From positions 310,001 through 374,000 of the forward strand of contig NZ_JAUSUJ010000003.1 in assembly GCF_030813915.1 (NCBI RefSeq): a DNA stretch of 64,000 bases, given 5' to 3'. Positions 61,488 through 64,000 of this stretch are shown here, in pieces. The notes beneath the pieces were generated by a model. The model had not been told where the DNA came from and did no database searches. It worked only from the letters and a program-made list of their open reading frames with translations. The stretch comes from Rhodoplanes tepidamans (GTDB lineage: Bacteria > Pseudomonadota > Alphaproteobacteria > Rhizobiales > Xanthobacteraceae). Numbering within the stretch: position 1 is the first letter of the stretch; each line of letters opens with the position of its first letter. The position numbers and the translations under genes were made by a program.

Positions 61488-62651
61488 ATGAAGTATGTCG
61501 ACGAGTACCGCGACGGCGCGCTGGCGAAGCGGATCGCCGCGGCGATCGCGGCCGAGGCCCGATCCGACCGCCGTTATCACTTCATGGAGTTCTGCGGTGG
61601 CCACACCCACGCGATCTCGCGCTACGGCATCGAGGATCTGCTCCCCCGCGGCGTGAGGATGATCCACGGGCCCGGCTGCCCGGTCTGCGTGCTGCCGGTG
61701 GGCCGCATGGACGACGCGATCCGGCTGGCGCAGCGGCCCGGCGTGACGCTGTGCACCTATGGCGACCTGATGCGGGTGCCGGGCTCGGACGGATCGAGCC
61801 TGCTGAAGGCCAAGGCGGCCGGGGCCGACATCCGGATGGTGTACTCGACCCTCGACGCGCTGAAGATCGCCGCGGCGGAGCCCGGCCGCGAGGTGGTGTT
61901 CTTCGCCATCGGGTTCGAGACGACGACGCCGCCGACCGCGGTGGCGATCGAGACGGCGGCGCGCCGGGGGCTGAAGAACTTCACGATCTTCTGCAATCAC
62001 GTGCTCACGCCGGCGGCGATCCGGGCGATCATGGAGAGCCCGGAGGCGAAGCGCGGCGAGGTGTCGCTCGACGGCTTCGTCGGGCCGGCGCACGTGTCGA
62101 CCGTGATCGGCACGGCGCCCTACGGGTTCTGTGCCGCGCAGTACGGCAAGCCCGTGGTGGTGGCGGGATTCGAGCCGCTCGACGTGATGCACGCGATCCT
62201 GATGCTGGTGCGGCAGGTGAACGAGGGCCGGACCGAGATCGAGAACCAGTACATCCGGGCCGTGACGCCGGAGGGCAACCGCACCGCGCAGGCGCTGGTG
62301 GCGAAGCTGTTCGAGCCGCGCGAGAGCTTCGAGTGGCGTGGGCTGGGCGAGGTGCCGTTCGGGGCGCTGCGGCTGCGCGAAGACTATGCGAGCTTCGACG
62401 CGGAGCGGCGCTTCGGCATCGTCACGGTGCCGGCGCGCGACAATCCGGCCTGCGACTGCGGCGCCATCCTGCGCGGCGTGAAGCGGCCGGCGGACTGCCG
62501 GCTGTTCGGCACGGCGTGCACGCCGGAGACGCCGATGGGGTCGTGCATGGTGTCCTCGGAGGGCGCCTGCGCGGCGCACTGGACCTATGGGCGGTTCCGC
62601 CAGCACGCCCGGGCGCGCGAGGCCGGCGTGGTCGAAGGAGCTTCGGCATGA
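61488..62651 (+). CDS. hypD: HypD: Fe-S scaffold for Fe(CN)2CO assembly
   Basis: 387 aa. The conserved cysteines are all present: FMEFCGGHTHAISRYG, IHGPGCPVCVLPVGRMD and the C-terminal [4Fe-4S] site with CDCGAILRG, DCRLFGTACTPE and GSCMVSSEGACAAHW. It binds HypC and HypE and is the place where iron receives its CN and CO ligands. GGGAGG precedes the ATG. The stop overlaps hypE (ATGA). Confidence 0.97.
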   Translation: MKYVDEYRDGALAKRIAAAIAAEARSDRRYHFMEFCGGHTHAISRYGIEDLLPRGVRMIHGPGCPVCVLPVGRMDDAIRLAQRPGVTLCTYGDLMRVPGSDGSSLLKAKAAGADIRMVYSTLDALKIAAAEPGREVVFFAIGFETTTPPTAVAIETAARRGLKNFTIFCNHVLTPAAIRAIMESPEAKRGEVSLDGFVGPAHVSTVIGTAPYGFCAAQYGKPVVVAGFEPLDVMHAILMLVRQVNEGRTEIENQYIRAVTPEGNRTAQALVAKLFEPRESFEWRGLGEVPFGALRLREDYASFDAERRFGIVTVPARDNPACDCGAILRGVKRPADCRLFGTACTPETPMGSCMVSSEGACAAHWTYGRFRQHARAREAGVVEGASA

Positions 62652-63718
62652 ACGACCAGACACTCCCGCGCCCGCGGCATCGCCGGCTCGACGTGAGGAC
62701 CGGCCGGGTGGAGCTGACCCATGGGGCGGGCGGGCGAGCCATGGCGCAGCTGATCGCCGACATCTTCGCGCCGGCGCTGGCGAACCCGTATCTGGCGCAG
62801 GGCAACGATCAGGCCGCGATGCCGCTGCCGGCCGGCGCGGCGGGCGGGCGGCTGGTGATGACGACCGACGGCTACGTGGTGTCGCCGCTGTTCTTCCCGG
62901 GCGGCGACATCGGCTCGCTCGCCGTGCACGGCACCATCAACGACATCGCGATGAGCGGGGCGGTGCCGCTGTGGCTGTCGGCGAGCTTCATCATCGAGGA
63001 GGGTTTTCCGCTCGCCGACCTGCAGCGCATCGCCGCGAGCATGGGCGCGGCGGCAAGGGACGCCGGCGTGCCGGTGGTGACGGGCGACACCAAGGTGGTG
63101 GAGCGCGGCAAGGCGGACGGGGTGTTCGTCGCGACGGCGGGGGTCGGGCTGGTGCCGGCCGGGCTCGAGCTGTCGGGCGACCGGGCACGGCCCGGCGACG
63201 CGGTGCTGCTGTCCGGCTCGATCGGCGACCACGGGGTCGCCATCATGTCGAGCCGCGAGAACCTGGAGTTCGAGACCGCGATCGTGTCCGACTCGGCCGC
63301 CCTGCACGGGCTGGTGGCCGCCATGGTGGCGGCGGCGGGCCCGTCGCTGCGGCTGATGCGCGACCCGACGCGGGGCGGGCTGGCCGCGACCCTCAACGAG
63401 GTCGCCCACCAGTCCGGCGTCGGGATCGTGATCGAGGAGGAGGCGATCCCGGTGAAGCCGGAGGTCGCCGCCGCCTGCGAGCTGCTCGGGCTGGAGCCGC
63501 TGAACGTGGCGAACGAGGGCAAGCTGGTGGCCGTGGTCGCGGCGGAGGTCGCCGACACGCTGCTCGCCGCCATGCGGGCCCATCCGCTCGGCCGCGACGC
63601 CGCGTGCGTCGGCACCGTCGTCGACGATCCTCACCGCTTCGTCCAGATGACCACCGCGTTCGGCGGCGGCCGAATCGTCGACTGGCTCGCCGGCGAGCAG
63701 CTCCCCAGAATCTGCTGA
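62648..63718 (+). CDS. hypE: HypE: cyanide-forming dehydratase
   Basis: 356 aa, AIR-synthase/selenophosphate-synthetase-like fold: VELTHGAGGRAMAQLI, GSLAVHGTINDIAMSGA, VVTGDTKVVERGKADG, DPTRGGLAATLNEVA and EGKLVAVVA. It ends PRIC; the terminal Cys is carbamoylated by HypF and dehydrated with ATP to thiocyanate, the source of the CN ligands. It overlaps hypD by four bases and is followed 10 bp later by hupR. Confidence 0.97.
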   Translation: MNDQTLPRPRHRRLDVRTGRVELTHGAGGRAMAQLIADIFAPALANPYLAQGNDQAAMPLPAGAAGGRLVMTTDGYVVSPLFFPGGDIGSLAVHGTINDIAMSGAVPLWLSASFIIEEGFPLADLQRIAASMGAAARDAGVPVVTGDTKVVERGKADGVFVATAGVGLVPAGLELSGDRARPGDAVLLSGSIGDHGVAIMSSRENLEFETAIVSDSAALHGLVAAMVAAAGPSLRLMRDPTRGGLAATLNEVAHQSGVGIVIEEEAIPVKPEVAAACELLGLEPLNVANEGKLVAVVAAEVADTLLAAMRAHPLGRDAACVGTVVDDPHRFVQMTTAFGGGRIVDWLAGEQLPRIC

Positions 63719-63728
63719 GGCCGCCCGC

Positions 63729-64000
63729 ATGCCCTCGCCCAACACGGTCCTGGTGGTGGACGACGAGATCCGCTCGGTGGAATCGATCCGCCGCGTCCTC
63801 GCCGACGAGTTCGAGGTGATCGGCGCCCACGACGCCGCCGAGGCCGAGACCGTCCTGGCCGGAGAGATGGTGCAGGTGATCCTGTGCGACCAGCGCATGC
63901 CGGGCGAGACCGGCGTCGCCTTCCTGAAGCGGGTGCGCGAGCAGTGGCCGGATCCGGTCCGCCTGATCATCTCGGGCTACATGGATTCCGAGGACATCAT
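63729..64000 (+). CDS. hupR: HupR/HoxA: NtrC-type response regulator, 5' part only
   Basis: About 90 codons are visible; the rest is beyond the window. The receiver domain begins TVLVVDDEIRSVESIRRVL with the acidic pair Asp11-Asp12 and the phosphorylation site Asp54 in ILCDQRMPGETG. It continues FLKRVREQWPDPVRLIISGY. Its place directly after hypE is where hupR/hoxA sits in Rhodobacter, Rhodopseudomonas and Bradyrhizobium. It should activate the sigma54 promoter before hupS. The AAA+ and DNA-binding domains are not visible, so the identity rests on position and receiver similarity. Confidence 0.82.
   Translation, partial: MPSPNTVLVVDDEIRSVESIRRVLADEFEVIGAHDAAEAETVLAGEMVQVILCDQRMPGETGVAFLKRVREQWPDPVRLIISGYMDSEDI

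Noticed and set aside
1-64000. Insertion sequences, CRISPR arrays, tRNA or rRNA genes.
   Set aside because: No transposase motif, no regular spaced repeats and no RNA gene signature were found on reading the window.

Overview
The window is GC-rich, tightly packed alphaproteobacterial DNA. The hup/hyp hydrogenase cluster, the two palindromic intergenic elements typical of Rhizobiales and the codon use suggest a Hyphomicrobiales organism of the Rhodopseudomonas/Rhodoplanes/Bradyrhizobium kind. The genus cannot be fixed from the sequence alone. No rRNA, tRNA, CRISPR array or transposase is visible.

Positions 1-47756 lie on the minus strand and form one large block for two-partner secretion (TPS) and cell-surface signalling. 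Its building unit is a four-gene cassette: a secreted STN-plus-TonB-C-like protein, a FecI-type ECF sigma factor, a FecR-type anti-sigma factor, and a giant filamentous-haemagglutinin-like exoprotein (TpsA). Three such cassettes occur: A (1-5816, its tpsA cut by the window edge), B (5966-19392) and D (34496-47756). Between B and D lies hub C (19540-34304). It holds its own STN, FecI and FecR genes, the only TpsB outer-membrane transporter in view, an ExbB fused to DUF2341/LamG-like domains, ExbD, three TonB-like proteins, a porin, a coiled-coil periplasmic protein, a PpiC isomerase, a YbjN-like protein, a small secreted protein and a lytic transglycosylase. The set resembles the Pseudomonas aeruginosa PUMA3 (VreA/VreI/VreR - PdtA/PdtB/ExbB2/ExbD2) system, but multiplied, with several signalling cassettes around one secretion and energising hub. 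Candidate Pho boxes precede fecI of hub C and the STN genes of cassettes D and A.

The tpsA of cassette B carries an in-frame TGA where its paralogue has a conserved Trp. The same frame stays open for another 224 codons to the true family C-terminus, so it is a pseudogene, a read-through gene or a sequencing error.

Positions 48136-64000 lie on the plus strand. After a small secreted protein comes an uptake [NiFe]-hydrogenase cluster: hupUV (H2 sensor), hupSLCD, hupF, hupG, hupH, hupI, hypA, hypB, hypF, hypC, hypD, hypE and the 5' end of an NtrC-type regulator (hupR/hoxA). HupS has the six-cysteine proximal-cluster signature of O2-tolerant membrane-bound hydrogenases. A canonical -24/-12 (sigma54) promoter lies before hupS, matching the H2-sensing HupUV-HupR control logic. 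hupJ, hupK and hupE are not in the cluster, and hupT is not in the window.
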